Shown: piece after piece, positions 47,914 through 59,966 of the stretch
How positions within the stretch are numbered: the stretch's first letter is position 1
Layout: every line of letters begins with the position of its first letter
NCBI GenBank assembly: GCA_021521415.1
Contig: JAIQDT010000231.1
Span: 248,001-312,000 of the forward strand
Direction: 5' to 3'
Origin: Bidens hawaiensis
Taxonomy: Eukaryota; Streptophyta; Magnoliopsida; Asterales; Asteraceae
DNA length: 64,000 nt
Notes under the pieces: generated by a model
Seen by the model: only the letters and a program-made list of their open reading frames with translations
The model's database searches: none
What the model was told of the DNA's origin: nothing
Made by a program: the position numbers and the translations under genes

Positions 47914-48900
47914 GCATGGTGCAGTCGGGGTTCCTATAAGAACAGGTGTTGCAATTATCCGAGTAAACAAGCATTGCTTCGCAACAGATGGATCCAAACC
48001 TGCAAAGACCCCAAAAGGGATGGTAAGGACAGAACTGGAAAAATGGGTGATCAACTTGAAATATCTGGAACAGATGGTTACTGTTGGGCCAACTATCTCA
48101 GAAACAGTTATTGTGTTTCTAAAACATGTATTGAGCAAGAACACCTACGTTTTCGCATGGAAACCTTCTGACATGACGGGAGTACCGAGGGAGATTTCTA
48201 AACATAAATTAAGGGTAAATCAGCGTATACGCCAATTGTTCAGGAGAAAAGGAAAATGGGCCCGGAACAAACAAAAGCTATGAATGAGCAAGTCCAGGAC
48301 CTATTGCAGGCGAGGATCATCCGCAATATCAAATGGTCCCCAAAATCAATGGGACATGGCGGATGTGCATAGATTTTAAAGATCTAAATAAAGCTTGCCC
48401 GAAAGACTGTTACCTGCTCCATGAGATTCACCTGAAAGTGGACGCAGTGGCACCTTACAAGTTTAAATGCTTCCCAGACGCGTACAAAGTCTATCATCAA
48501 ATTCGGATGGCCGCTTGTGACGAAGATAAAGCAGCCTTTCGACCTGATCAAGGAACGTTTTGTTACAAGATGATGCCTTTTGGTTTGAAAAATGCGGGTG
48601 CCACTTATCAACATTTGATGGACAACACCTTCAGAGAACAAATTGGCAAAAATCTGGAAGTCTATATGGATGACTTAGTGATAAAAATCGTGGAAGAGGA
48701 TCAGATGTCGCGGGATATAGAAGATGTTTTTGCCACGTTAAAGAAAATTAACATGAAATTGAATCCAGCAAAATGTTCCTTTTGCATGGAAGAGGGTAAA
48801 TTCTTGGGAGTGATCGACACGGAGGAAGGGTTCAATGCAAACCCGGATAAAGTCCAGGCGATCGTGCGGATGCCTTCCCCATCATAACTCAAGGAGATAC
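47914..48900 (+). pseudogene. Tat-like pol: reverse transcriptase
   Basis: Resumes the Tat frame right after the TSD. The linker ends with KNTYVFAWKPSDMTGVPREI (about 48139-48198), the usual Tat entry into RT. RT motifs are WRMCIDFKDLNKACPKDCY (about 48358-48414), MMPFGLKNAGATYQHLMD and catalytic YMDDLVIK (about 48661-48684), then FLGVIDTEEGFNANPDKV. A frame change occurs near 48290, and a stop is at about 48885. Confidence 0.9.
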
Positions 48901-49930
48901 AGATGTTAATTGGCCAGTTGTTAGCATTAAACAGATTCCTGGCAAATCACGCTTCTAAATCCTCTCCTTTCGTGTCCACATTGCGTAATTGGTTGAAGAA
49001 AGCACACTTCAAATGGACACCTGAGGACGAGAAAGCGTTTGTGGAGGTTAAAAGATGTTTAATGGAGCTCCCAACATTAACTACACCGCGTGCAACAGAA
49101 CCTCTCACGTTATAACTGTCTGCATCAGATATTGCAGTAGGGGCAGTCTTATTAATAGACCAGAAAACCGTCCAGACGCAAGTCTACTATGTGAGTAGAA
49201 CTTTGGAGGACGCCGAGACCCGCTACTCAATGTTGGAAAAACTGGTGTTGGCTCTGGTATATGCGTCGAGAAGATCGAAAAGATATATCCAAGGGCATCC
49301 TTTTAATGTGTTGACGGATTTTAAGCTAAAAAACGTGTTGAGTATCGGGAAAATTGGCCAAGTGGGAATCCAGCTAGCTGAACACTCCATAGAATACAGA
49401 CCTAGATCTACAATAAAAGGCCAAGTATTGGCTGATTTCGTCACCAAAGTTCCAAATGAAAAAAATACAAGAATGTTAGAAGAACAACAACCTCCAGTCC
49501 CGTTAGAAGAAAGTCAAGCATGGTCATTATTCACTGACGGGGCATCCAGTGGAGAGGGTTCAAGAGCATGCCTGAGGTTAGTCAATCTGGATGTACAGGA
49601 GTTTACATACGGCATAAAGTTGAACTTTAAAAGTACCAACAACGAGGCTGAATATGAGGTGTTCCTAGCCGAGTTGAGATGTGCCAAGAAATTGGGTGTA
49701 TGCCATCTTGAAACGCGGGAAGATTCTATGCTTATTGCAGGACAGGTTACGGGAACGTATGAGGCAAAGAACGAAGTAATGGCCTTATACTTGTCCCAAG
49801 CCAAGGATCTTATGCAACAGTCCACATCCTGCAAAGTGATCCACATTAAAAGAAATGAGAATTGACTCGCCGATGCATTGAGTAAATTGGCATCAATGAG
49901 TTTTGAGCATTTGGGCAGGGATGTGCGCAT
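48901..49930 (+). pseudogene. Tat-like pol: RNase H plus second RNase H
   Basis: The first RNase H begins after about 48903 (TPEDEKAFVEVKRCL, then YYVSRTLEDAETRYSMLEK) with a stop near 49113. The second domain at about 49500-49870 starts WSLFTDGASSGEGS and contains NNEAEYEVFLAELR, the Asp and Glu residues of an archaeal-type RNase H. A second RNase H behind the first is a hallmark of Tat-group gypsy elements (established knowledge). A TGA near 49864 ends the frame before ALSKLASM. Confidence 0.88.
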
Positions 49931-51200
49931 TGAAGTATTGGACAGTCCATCTGTCCCTCAACATCAAGTCTTAGTTATTCAAACTGGGGCAACCTCATGG
50001 ATGACACCAATCATGGAATATTATCTTCTGGGAACTTGCCAAAAGACAAAGCCATGGAAAGAAAAGTTCGCCACAAAGCGTTGTATTACCAAATCCAGGA
50101 TGGACTTTTAAACAGAAAGTCCTTCCTTAGTCCATTGCTCCGATATGTAGATGTAGAGGGTGCCAATTACCTGATAAGAGAAATCCATGAAGGAATCTGC
50201 GGATTACATGCGGGACCAAAGATGGTTGTAGCAAAGATTATGAAAGCTGGATACTATTGGCCAGGCATGCTTATGGACGCGGTGAAAGAAATTAGAAAAT
50301 GTGATTCTTGTCAGAGGCATGCGCCGCACATATTATGTCCTCAAAACGAGCTAATCCCTGTAACTTCTGCTTGGCCATTTTAGAAGTGGGCTGTATACAT
50401 CATGGGCCCATTCTCGGAAGCACCTGGGCCGGTCAAATTTTTGTTAGTCGTGATAGACTACTTTACTAAGTGGGTGGAAGCCAAACCGTTGGCAACCATT
50501 ATGGAAAAAAAACATAAAAAAATTCCTTTGGGAATTCATCATATGCTGCTTTTGTCTCCCACATACACTAGTAAGTGATAATGGCACCTAATTCACAAAC
50601 AAGGGTTTACAAGAATGGCTATCGGAGTTACATATTACACAAGTTGCGCATCCACAAGCCAATAGGCAAGTGGAACGAGTTAACCGAAGCATCAAAGACA
50701 GTATCAAGGCCCGGTTAGGGACGAAGAGAATGGGATGGGTGGATGAGTTACCACATATCTTATGGGCTCGTAGGACCCATTAAAAGACGAGCAATTCTGA
50801 AACACCGTTCAGCCTGACTTATGGAACAGAGGCAATGATTCCGGCGGAAATTGGTGTCCCGTCCACAAGAACACTCTAGTTCAATGATAATAAAAAGGAG
50901 TTAAGGTTGAACCTAGATATCCTGGAAGAGCGAAGGGAATTGATGGCGATAAGAGAAAGCAAATATAAGCGCCAACTCCAAAAGTACTACGATACACGGG
51001 TGAAAATCTACAAATTCAACAAAGGAGACTATGTATTCCGAGATAATGAAGCGTCAAACGTTGAATCACCCGGAAAACTGGCTCCTACTTGGGAAGGACC
51101 CTACGAAGTTCATATAGTTCTAGGGAAAGGCGTGTACAAACTAAAAAAATAGACGGAACATTAATTCCCAGAACATGGAATGTGGCACAATTAAAAAAAT
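49931..51200 (+). pseudogene. Tat-like pol: integrase
   Basis: The zinc-binding part has IHEGICGLHAGPKMVV and IRKCDSCQRHAP (about 50190-50320). The core follows with FLLVVIDYFTKWVEAKPL (about 50436-50485), with stops near 50381, 50577 and 50780 and frameshifts between. The C-terminal part (50907-51152) contains KFNKGDYVFRDN and GKLAPTWEGPYEV, the nucleic-acid-binding GPF/Y-like module. It would insert element cDNA, but it is dead. Confidence 0.88.
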
Positions 51201-51570
51201 GTTAGTTGTAAAGGCATGCGTGCCATATTTTCAGCCTGCGTGCCATGTTCTCGGCCTGTGTGTCAATTTTCTTTAATTCGTATAACAGATAGTACTAGTT
51301 ATTTGACAATATGAAACAAAGTTGTGCGCCGAAATTCTCATTGTCATTAGTTATATATTGTTGACCTATGTGTCACTTTTACGATTTTTATTTTCTTATA
51401 CATGACATATGTAGGCCTACGTGTCGGTAAAGTTACCTGTTAATCATGTATTTTGAATATAGGGCAGATTTAGCATACAAACATTTATATTGTAGAAATC
51501 AACAAGACAAAATGTAAAACTCATGTCACATATACACCCAAAAAAGGGATTACAAGTGGGAAAAGAATGG
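51201..51570 (+). other. Tat-like spacer with repeated GCCTGYGTGYC motif
   Basis: Between pol and the antisense genes. A short motif like CCTGCGTGCCAT recurs about five times (51217-51425). No ORF. Confidence 0.5.
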
Positions 51571-53999
51571 TTACATCTTGAAAAAAAAATCATTCTTCAT
51601 CTTGAAAATAATCACGAAGCTGTTAGACACCATCATCCTGAAGAGCATATTTGGTATCAGTGTCCACAGCATGTATCGCGAAATCTTCCCAGGGACGTCT
51701 TTCCTGCATAGAGGAAACCCCCTCCAGCAAGCCTGCCTTAGGTCCATAATCATAATACGCACGTAGAAGTCGCGCAAGGCATTCTCTCAGGTCCCCTCCC
51801 TCATGAATGTGAGCGATGGTCCTTGACAAATAATAAAATGAAGTAAAGTGTGAAAAAGCTCATACCAAATGATAACCATGGCTCATAAGGCCACCATGCT
51901 CACCAATAAGATTGTCCGCGGTGAGCTCTTCAATCAGATTATCTTTGGTGGCGGCAGCAGCATGCAAGGAGGCAATGACATTCTTCTTGGCAGTAAGTTT
52001 TTCCTCCAAGACAGCTTTAGCGTCCTCCGCCTTGGCTAGATCAACCTCGCGGGCGCGAGTCTGAGCGCACGCGGCTTCAAGAGTAACATTTTGACGCCTG
52101 CATGCCTCTTCCCAGTCCTTACCAGCAGTCGCTTGCCAGGCCTTCCCAGACTCCATGGCCTTCTCAGCATCTTTCAGCTTCCGCTTCACAGTGTTAGCCT
52201 CTAGACGATATTTCTCTTTCTCAGCTCATAGATCCTTGATAATATATTCCTCAAGGCCCCAATCACGACCCATTGTCATCCAATCGCGATAGATTTCTTG
52301 ACTTGTTGAGAAAAGATTCGCTGTATGGTAACAGCTGGCATTGGCAAGCGACAGGCGGAAGCGATTACGATAAAAGTCTCGTTTCGCAGGAGGCACACTT
52401 TCACTTAGAAACTCCAAACAAGTTTCAGGATCACTGAACTTCGAGTTTCGAGTAAGTCTCCATTGAGGCCGATTGGGAGGTGTGTCCCCCTGCGGATCCT
52501 GGGCACTCGCATCTCTCTCTAATGGTATACGGGAAGGATGCTGAGGTGGAGGTCCAGTAGAATGACCCACCGGTTAACCGTCCCCCTGCAAAACAAAGGA
52601 TGGGACAGGCGGGGAAGAAGTTTTCACATCTTGAACCCGAGAGCCAAGTTGGGAACCCCGCTCAGCATCTTCGTGGGCCGTCCACTTATCAGAGGAAGGA
52701 GGTTTGCTAAGAAAATTTTTAGTAGGGGGAGAGTCAAGATGATGAGGGTGGCAGATGGCTGACGCACAGGATCTGATACAATAAAAATGGACAATACATG
52801 AATAAACCAAGAAGCGGATGCACAGAATATACCTGGAAGGTCCTGTGAGAGGGTGGTAAACCGGTCATGAAGACGACTCTTCTTTGGCTTCTTTGGCGAA
52901 GCCGGGGGAGACGAATTAGAATCCAGGTTCCCAGATGCCGCCACATTAGATGTCCCAGAAGTAATGGCTTCCTTCCTCTTGCGACCAACAGCTGTAAGTC
53001 ATATAATGTCAGAATCTACTACAGTAACAAACATAAACTACGAGGGCGAAAAGTTGAATGCCTACCATATAAAGAGCCTCAAAGACCATAGGTTCTTAGC
53101 GGATAGTTCGCGGAAATAGGAAGCAGTCTTTGGTTTTGTCAAGAATTTTAAGTTGCTTCTTGTCCCGCTAACAATGTTGCATCATCCCCGGTACTGTATC
53201 AGCAAGAACCGCTAAAAGGTTCCCTTTAGCTGCACATGAAAACATATAAGGAATGCAAGAAGATAAGCACCAATAATATAAAGGAACACTTACGTCCGTT
53301 AGGTTTACGGAAGAAGGGGATGGCATCTGGATATTGCCATAAGCGGCTCATCACGGCCCATACAAAGGCAACTTCAGGGATAGGACGCATAGGCGTAGGG
53401 GTGCCAGTCAACAAGTTATACCACACCAACCCCTCAGGACGTTCGATACCAGGAAGCGAGGGTAATGGTCGGTCAGTGGGACGGCCGGACATGGACAGCG
53501 GGACCACATCCACCCGCATCCAAAAAAACTTGCTTCGCCAGTTGGGGTCCCTAGAAGACGTCTCAAGACTGGTCGCCTTCTTATCGGTAGGAAGACAATT
53601 GTACCATCCTCCACGGCAGTGCATCTTGTAAAAAATAGTAAACTTGTCTACCTTCGGGACGAGGTCGTGCGCCCTGCAACAGAACTCGAAATGGCACATG
53701 CGCATCAACCTAGACACATGTAGTTGGGATAAATGAATCACGTTCCCAGTAATCAGAGTTCCTATGAACCTGGTAATCGGAAAATGGAGGTTGCCATATG
53801 TGAAGTACTTGGCATAGACGGCCATTTTCCCTGACGGTGGTTTCTCGGCTGTGGATCCCGAAGCAAGAAATTCTGGTTCCCACTCAGGTACGATTCCATA
53901 AGCATTAACAACGACTCGAAAATCCTTTTCTTCCCATTCGATTGGAATATGGTCGACAGAAAGAAAGCCAGATCTCATAGACATCATGTAATCAGCCAA
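51571..53999 (-). pseudogene. Antisense intron-containing gene A of the Tat-like element
   Basis: The N-terminal domain (53999-53294) with FPITRFIGTLITGN and HVSRLMRMCHFEF resembles the 'putative gypsy type transposon' (Transposase_28 / plant mobile-domain) family, as I recall it. Splice signals divide the rest: intron 53230-53293 (GTAAGT...CAG), exon 2 about 53066-53229, intron to 52992, exon 3 52833-52991 with a basic NLS-like VGRKRKE and KKPKKSR, intron 52773-52832. Then comes a long exon with linker and a coiled coil (51860-52189: LEAACAQTRAREVDLAKAED, LEEKLTAKK). The last exon ends in the 51829-51571 part with AHIHEGGDLRECLARLL. In-frame stops occur in exon 2 (near 53170 and 53100) and at the 52570 and 52225 boundaries. 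Antisense ORFs in this place are known for Tat elements; their function is not. Confidence 0.65.
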
Positions 54000-54573
54000 G
54001 TACTGGTCGACAGAAAGAAAGCCAGAAGTTTGAAGAAATAAATCAAAAATAGGTGTAAAGAAAGTGGACGTTTAATTGGTATTTATGCTGATTGCAATTA
54101 ATGCGACGAACAGTAAAAGTAAATTAAGAACCAATGGCATGGTGACACATCAGGCGGGAAATTGAAAAGTTTCAAAACATTTCCCAATGGAAGCCGTCAA
54201 CACTGTCCACCTGTCAAATTCGATCAACGCAGTCACGTCCTATCATCTCTTAAGAACTAGGCGTATTCCTAGTTACAAGTTAACGACGAAATGAATGATC
54301 ACAACAAACACGCCAATGGTATAGAACAACATGATTACATGCATTAGAGATAGACAGATGGTTAAATAAATGATAAGGAAATAATACAAATGCTCACGGA
54401 ATGAATAAAGTGGGTAAAGTATTATTCTACAATGATATGCTATCCTAAAGTACAGAACGCAACAAGCAAACAATGTGATATGCAAATAAAGGAAATCTAA
54501 CTTTATTTCTTTAAAGATCATATTTACGTTGTATGTACAAGGAAAACAAAAATACAAATACAAAATCCTATGG
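54000..54573 (-). promoter_or_regulatory. Spacer between antisense genes A and B
   Basis: It holds the 3' flank of B and the presumed promoter of A. A TATA-like ATAAATACC lies on the - strand near 54085, about 85 bases ahead of the ATG at 53999. A 20-base piece (GTCGACAGAAAGAAAGCCAG) occurs at about 53952 and again at about 54006, so the 5' UTR/start region was partly duplicated. Confidence 0.4.
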
Positions 54574-56715
54574 CTAAGCTTCCCCTTCATCTTCTAACTC
54601 ACCGCGGAGGGCCTTGAGATGTACCCGTAGGTCGGCCACGCAGTATTCATTGCGGCGGTGCGTCTTTATATAGTCCTTAATCGCAGAGGTCAGATTGTCG
54701 AATTCATCAAGACTGGCATTATAATTGCTATTGACGTCTTTCCCATGAAGTGCGAATTCCAAGGACAGACGACCTTCACAGGCCATAGATAAGCACTCTT
54801 CAAATCCAGCTTTGCGACCACCCCGCAACAATTTGAAGAGTTTAGCCAGGAAATCCCCAAGCTCAGGACCATCCTTGATGTGGTCGATAACCTGTAGCAA
54901 ACAAAAAAAAGGTTAGCGCATTACAAGACAGGATCACAAAGGAAGCATGAAAGAATAATTAACATTGGGAAGCCATACTTAAGAAGCCAATGCTTCTCAG
55001 TAATGATTTTTTCATTCGCCTCTTTCAGTTTCTTATTTTCCTTGGAGAGGCGGGCCGTGTCGGTTTCAAATTTTGAAATCTGCCCATCCCTCTCCGAGAG
55101 CTCGGCCTTAAGGCGCCGAACCTCTTCCTCTTGAGTAGAAAGGAGGCCGGTTTGAACAGAGACCTGACCCTCCAATCTGGCATTTATTTCTGTAGATTTC
55201 TGGAGGGAAGCATCTTTTTCCCCGACATCCACCCGATCGGCATCTCTTGCCTCTTCCACCTCCTTCAGCTCACGGCAGCCCGGGTCAAGTCCCACTCCCT
55301 AGTAATCCAACTCTTAAATATCTCGTGCCCGGTGGACACGATGTTGACTAAATGAAAGTTAAAGCTCTGTGTCAAGTTTTCCCGGGTGCTAGCACGATTG
55401 CATTCGCGTTCGGTGGGGGGGAGGCAGTGGTCAAAGAACTCTTGTCATGCGTTAAGATCTGAAAAAAGCGTGTCGGAGCTAAGAGTCCAGGAGGGAAGGA
55501 AAGTAGAGGAACCTTCCTGTTGAGGGTTAGAGGTGGACGCTTGTGCAGCCCCCCCCCCCCCCCACTTCCTTCCCCCAACAGGGACGAAGGGATCTTCAAG
55601 AATAGGATCTGTATGGGGAGCATCCTCCGTCCCCATTACCAACCCTTCAAGAACCCTCCTTGCATCTTCGGTAACCTGGACCTGCGGTTCCAGCTGAGGT
55701 GGAGGAAAAGGAGACGGTGGAGTAAACACTACCTCAGCAGGATCTGTCAAAATAAGGAATTATAAGCTAAAATAAAGGGAGAGAATCAACATACAAGATT
55801 CACATACCCGTGGGTTCCTCGGTAGTGTGTTGAACGATGCATTCGCTAAGGCGAACCTTTTTGGACTTCATGGGAGCTTTAGGTTGCTTCTCAGCGACCC
55901 CCGACACTTCCCCACCAGCGGGATCCTCGGTGTCAGAGGTCCCACCATGGCCAGACCCGCTAGCACCATCATGCCTCTACTTGCGTTTGCGGGTAAGATC
56001 TGAAATAGCACGCAGAACTCCCGCGTAATCAAACGGTGAATAGTCTGTATCTGGGGACGATGATCCTTCGCTAGAAGAAGAATCTTAACTAGAAGAAAGG
56101 ATAATCATCCCGCCCGGATGCATAACTGTAAGAGGAAGAGGGTTTAAAATATACACACCTTGGGCAAAGATAGCCTCGCTGACCATAGGTTCGAGGCGCC
56201 CACGAGTCAGAAAATTAAAGTTTTCCTTGGTCTGCTCAAGGATGGGTGATTGCCCAACGTCAAGCGGACGGTGGAACATATTCCCAGAGATAGTGGGAAT
56301 GAGGACATCGAAGACAGTGCTATCCGCTGAAATAAAAGCATGTTAAAAAAAGTGATAGAAGGAGAAGAAAAGACAAGTTATTTACTTCCATCATCCCTAG
56401 AAAAGTAAGGGACCTCATCCGGGAATGGCTAGAGGCGGCACATCACCACCAGGACGAGCGCGGACTCCGGGATCAAACCCATATGAGTTAGAGTCCACGT
56501 CAAGACATCATACCATGGCTGATTATGAGAATCAGCCATGGTACGATCGGTAAACTAATCGGTCAAAGAACGATATACCATGGATTCTAGTATAAGGTCC
56601 TTGTTGATCCAGAAGAACTTATTCTTCCATTCATGAGCACTCCGAGGAGGCTCAGTCTCTATAGGCTTCTTCACGACGGAGCAACTGAACTAGCTCACGC
56701 GAACTTGGAGCTTGT
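54574..56715 (-). pseudogene. Antisense gene B, paralogue of A, cut by the second Athila element
   Basis: Same architecture as A in the same orientation. The right end (about 56400-56700) encodes AHEWKNKFFWINKDLILES and ALVLVVMCRL-like sequence, matching the WRSKFFWMRVDV and VAFVWAVMSRLWQYPDAIPF part of A. A Pro/Gly-rich linker follows (55750-55445, with a 15-C run at 55549-55563), then a coiled coil (55295-54921: LEGQVSVQTGLLSTQEEEVR, LSKENKKLKEANEK). The C-terminal domain is 54900-54574 (HIKDGPELGDFLAKLFKLL, RRNEYCVADLRVHLKAL). The N-terminus is missing because the Athila LTR begins at 56716. Confidence 0.65.
56511..56543. repeat. Perfect 14-bp hairpin within gene B
   Basis: TACCATGGCTGATT (56511-56524) and its exact complement (56530-56543) with loop ATGAG. 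It lies in the coding part homologous to A, which has no such hairpin. Confidence 0.9.
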
Positions 56716-58396
56716 TGATGTGTGTCTAATAACCCTATAATAATGACCCTCACAACTAAGCTTTAATACTAAAACAAAAATCCTAAAACCACACACAACC
56801 GGCAAGTGTACCGATCGCAAGTAGTATAGACCTAGGAAGTCCGAGTATCGAACACGTGGACACGTAAGACGCTAACGATTACTAACCCTAGACAAGACCT
56901 ACCTTAGAATAATATTTAGTTGATTTTTGATTTTTAATTACTTAACTGAACTAGCCTAACTGACTAACAAAACTTACCAAAGATAGAAAACTTAACGGAA
57001 AACTAATTGTGTTAACCTAGGTTGGAGAAAAACGTATACCTAGGTTTGAATCAAATTGTAGGCCTAACAAGCTAATGGATTGAATGACTTCAAGACACCG
57101 GTCCCTAAAGATGACACGACTAAGGATCGCTCGGGCTCACTGGATCACCTCTCGGTCTCACTCAACAAGCCTAAACTACTCAAAATCGCCTAAAACGACC
57201 AAACCGGGAAACAATTGCTAACGTGTTCTAATGAATGATCACTTCTCGGTCTCACCAACACTCGACCCTAATGGCAATGAATACTACACAACCAAGGATA
57301 GAGGAACAACTCAACATAAACTAAAATAGATCAACTAGTCGCTCAAAACACCTAAACCTGACAAGAAACGAACTCGCTCTCGCGCAATCCTTATTCTAGC
57401 ATGCAAAGGCAATGAGACAACCCTAACTTCCTATCACCTCTCGGTCTCAAAGAAGGTGTTTAACCGCTGTACTTAATCCAAATAATCACGCAACAAAACC
57501 CTACGGTGGTACCTACTGCAAACAAACCCTAAACACAAAGTCTAGAATCAAACAATGCACTGATCAGTCAATACAAAACTAATCAACCGACACACGGGGT
57601 TTTTGCAATGAATCACCAAAATTTCCAGCCCGTAAACACAACCTATTTCATGTCTAAATCAAACTTTACAATAACAATTAAGGTCTATTAATCAAACAAT
57701 CCATAAAACCTATCAAACACTAACAATAATCATCATTCCTAGGTAGAACAACCAGGATTAGCCGATCATATTATTTAGACAGCAGCATATACTCATTAAA
57801 AACTCCATAAAACTCATACCAATCATCTTAACAATCTTCCAACAATCAATTCTAATCATAAACAATTAAATCTCTCAAGTACTTGCAAAACATTTCAACA
57901 ATTAGGCAAGAAACTAAAAGTGTATGAACAATAGAAAAGATGTAAGGATATGAGATGTTCCGGGTCTGCTCTCGGCTGTAAAAAACAGTGGCGAATGATC
58001 CCGAGGCTTGGTTCTTGTGTCTTCTTCCTTCCCTAGCCGCCACAACCTTCAAACCCTAGCCGAAAAAAGATTTCTTCTTCTCTTCCCCCTGCTGCTGCTG
58101 CGATCGGCCTGCTTCTCCCCTTAGGGTTTTTTTTTTATTTTTTATATATTATAATATAATATAAGATTTGGGCCTCCATGATGCATACAGGTCGGGCCTT
58201 GAGTTGTTTACTTGAAAACGTATGCGTAAAAGGCTCGTAAACCACTCCAAAAGCTCCGTTTCTTTCTTTCTTTCACCCAAAACCTACAACATGAATAAAA
58301 TTATGTAAAGGTAGCTAAAACGAGTTAAAACATATAAAATATAATATAATACATAGATAAAACGTGCGGAAAATACGTGTGTTTTACAACACATCA
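56716..58396 (-). repeat. 3' LTR of the second Athila-like element
   Basis: TGATGTGTGTC...ACACATCA, 1681 bp. The inner edge is fixed by the PPT. It contains a long AT-rich stretch and a CTGCTGCTGCTGC repeat near 58090. Confidence 0.85.
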
Positions 58397-58414
58397 AATA
58401 TCCCCACACTTAAG
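58397..58414 (-). promoter_or_regulatory. PPT of the second Athila-like element
   Basis: CTTAAGTGTGGGGATATT on the - strand abuts the LTR edge, the same core as in the first Athila element. Confidence 0.85.
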
Positions 58415-59966
58415 ACTTTTTCGTCCCTGAAAAAGAGTTATACACAGGATCATATCCGAGTTTTATCCGACAACTCTTGGTTTTATTTATTTACTATTAT
58501 TATTAATATATTTTTTTTTCTTTTTAAAGTATTAGAACAAATGACCCGTTACCCCTTCCAACTTTCACCTAATAAGCTAGATCAGGTCGATTGCCGGTAT
58601 TGCTGTCCACTTTAAACCCACGCCCCTAATACTTACCGAGGCAAATAATGTGTGACAATTCTATTAATTTGTATGACTAAGTGGAACCCACACCTAAAAG
58701 CCCTGCTGCCACTTCCCCAATTCCATTATGGTTTTACCGGGCCGAGCCACCCCAACTTGACTTAAACCTTTTGCCACATGATTAAACATTTCGACTCATA
58801 TACAAACTATAAACTCTAGCTTTTTTTCAAGTGCACACAATTACAAATGCATTCTCTTTTATTTTTATTTTTCTTTTTCTGTCTTTTGGCTTTTTGCAAT
58901 TTTTTTTTATACTCATATTACATGGCTTTGCACGAACAGAAACAAATACAAAAGATAAAACAACTAATATCTACAGACGATCATGTGACTCAAGGCTTGA
59001 GTATGACCCGGCTTTTCATTCCAGTCCTGTCACGAGCTTAGTTAAACAAACAAAACCCCTAAGATGTTTCCCACTATAGTCAGGCCATTTAAGAGGTTCA
59101 ATTAGGTCAACAACCAAACCGCTCTTTCATTCTCAAAGGCTGAGCCTACCGACACACGATTACTGAGTCTAAACCATTCGGTTTCCATACATTACGTGCG
59201 GGTCTAATGGGTACTATTCTTATTTATTATATATATATATTTTGAAAACACCAAGAAGTTATAAAATAACCACTACTCGGTAATAATATAATCTCCTGTT
59301 TAATGTAGAGAAAACAAATTTTAAGGGACTATTTTTTTCAAAAATTTTCTAATTTTTTACTTTTTTATTTTTATTAATTTATTTAATTTATTATTATTAT
59401 TATTATTACTATTTTATTTTTATTTTTTTCAAAAATTTTCCTACAACTAAGTAAAATAAACCACATCCCCACACTTAGAACGAAATCGTCCTCGATTGAG
59501 TATAAGGAAAAGAAATAAAATAAAACAGAAAAATAAAAATAAAGTATACAAGACTAAAACAAAGAACGGGTTACTCCCCTGGTTTGTGTGTAGAATCTTC
59601 AACAACTGAGTAGTGTCCAAACGACCGTATAGCATTTCATTCGCGGCCGCAACCTCGGGAGAACCTTTTCCAAGACGCCACCATAGCTACTATGCGCATG
59701 ATATAACCTGCAAAACTCAAACTCGCTCGCAAGTAGCGGCGTACAATACGGAAAACAAAAACATAAAGAAATAAACATATTTTTGTGTTTTTGGTTTTGA
59801 TATAGGATACTCCTTAAATCGACCAACTCGAATGGAGATTGAGTACGAGCGGTTTCATCTTGGAACAACCTGAAATAGAAAAAAAAACAAAGAAAACAGA
59901 TAGCATCACACAAATAAATACAAACTCCACAACTCGGGCAGTCTCCCGAGTGTGCATCCATCGCGT
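58415..59966 (-). other. 3' internal region, noncoding, with conserved blocks
   Basis: No long frame. It contains blocks matching the first Athila 3' region (58748-58770 and 59117-59155), a second PPT-like motif (59466-59477) with the preceding GAGGAC context, and AT/TTA-rich tracts (for example about 59385-59410). Confidence 0.6.

Noticed and set aside
51860..52189. Independent host coiled-coil gene
   Set aside because: It is collinear with the other exons of antisense gene A and has a counterpart in gene B in the same position.
58831..59079. Phe-rich membrane-like ORF near the second Athila 3' region
   Set aside because: It is a T-rich tract with overlapping frames and no counterpart in the first Athila element.
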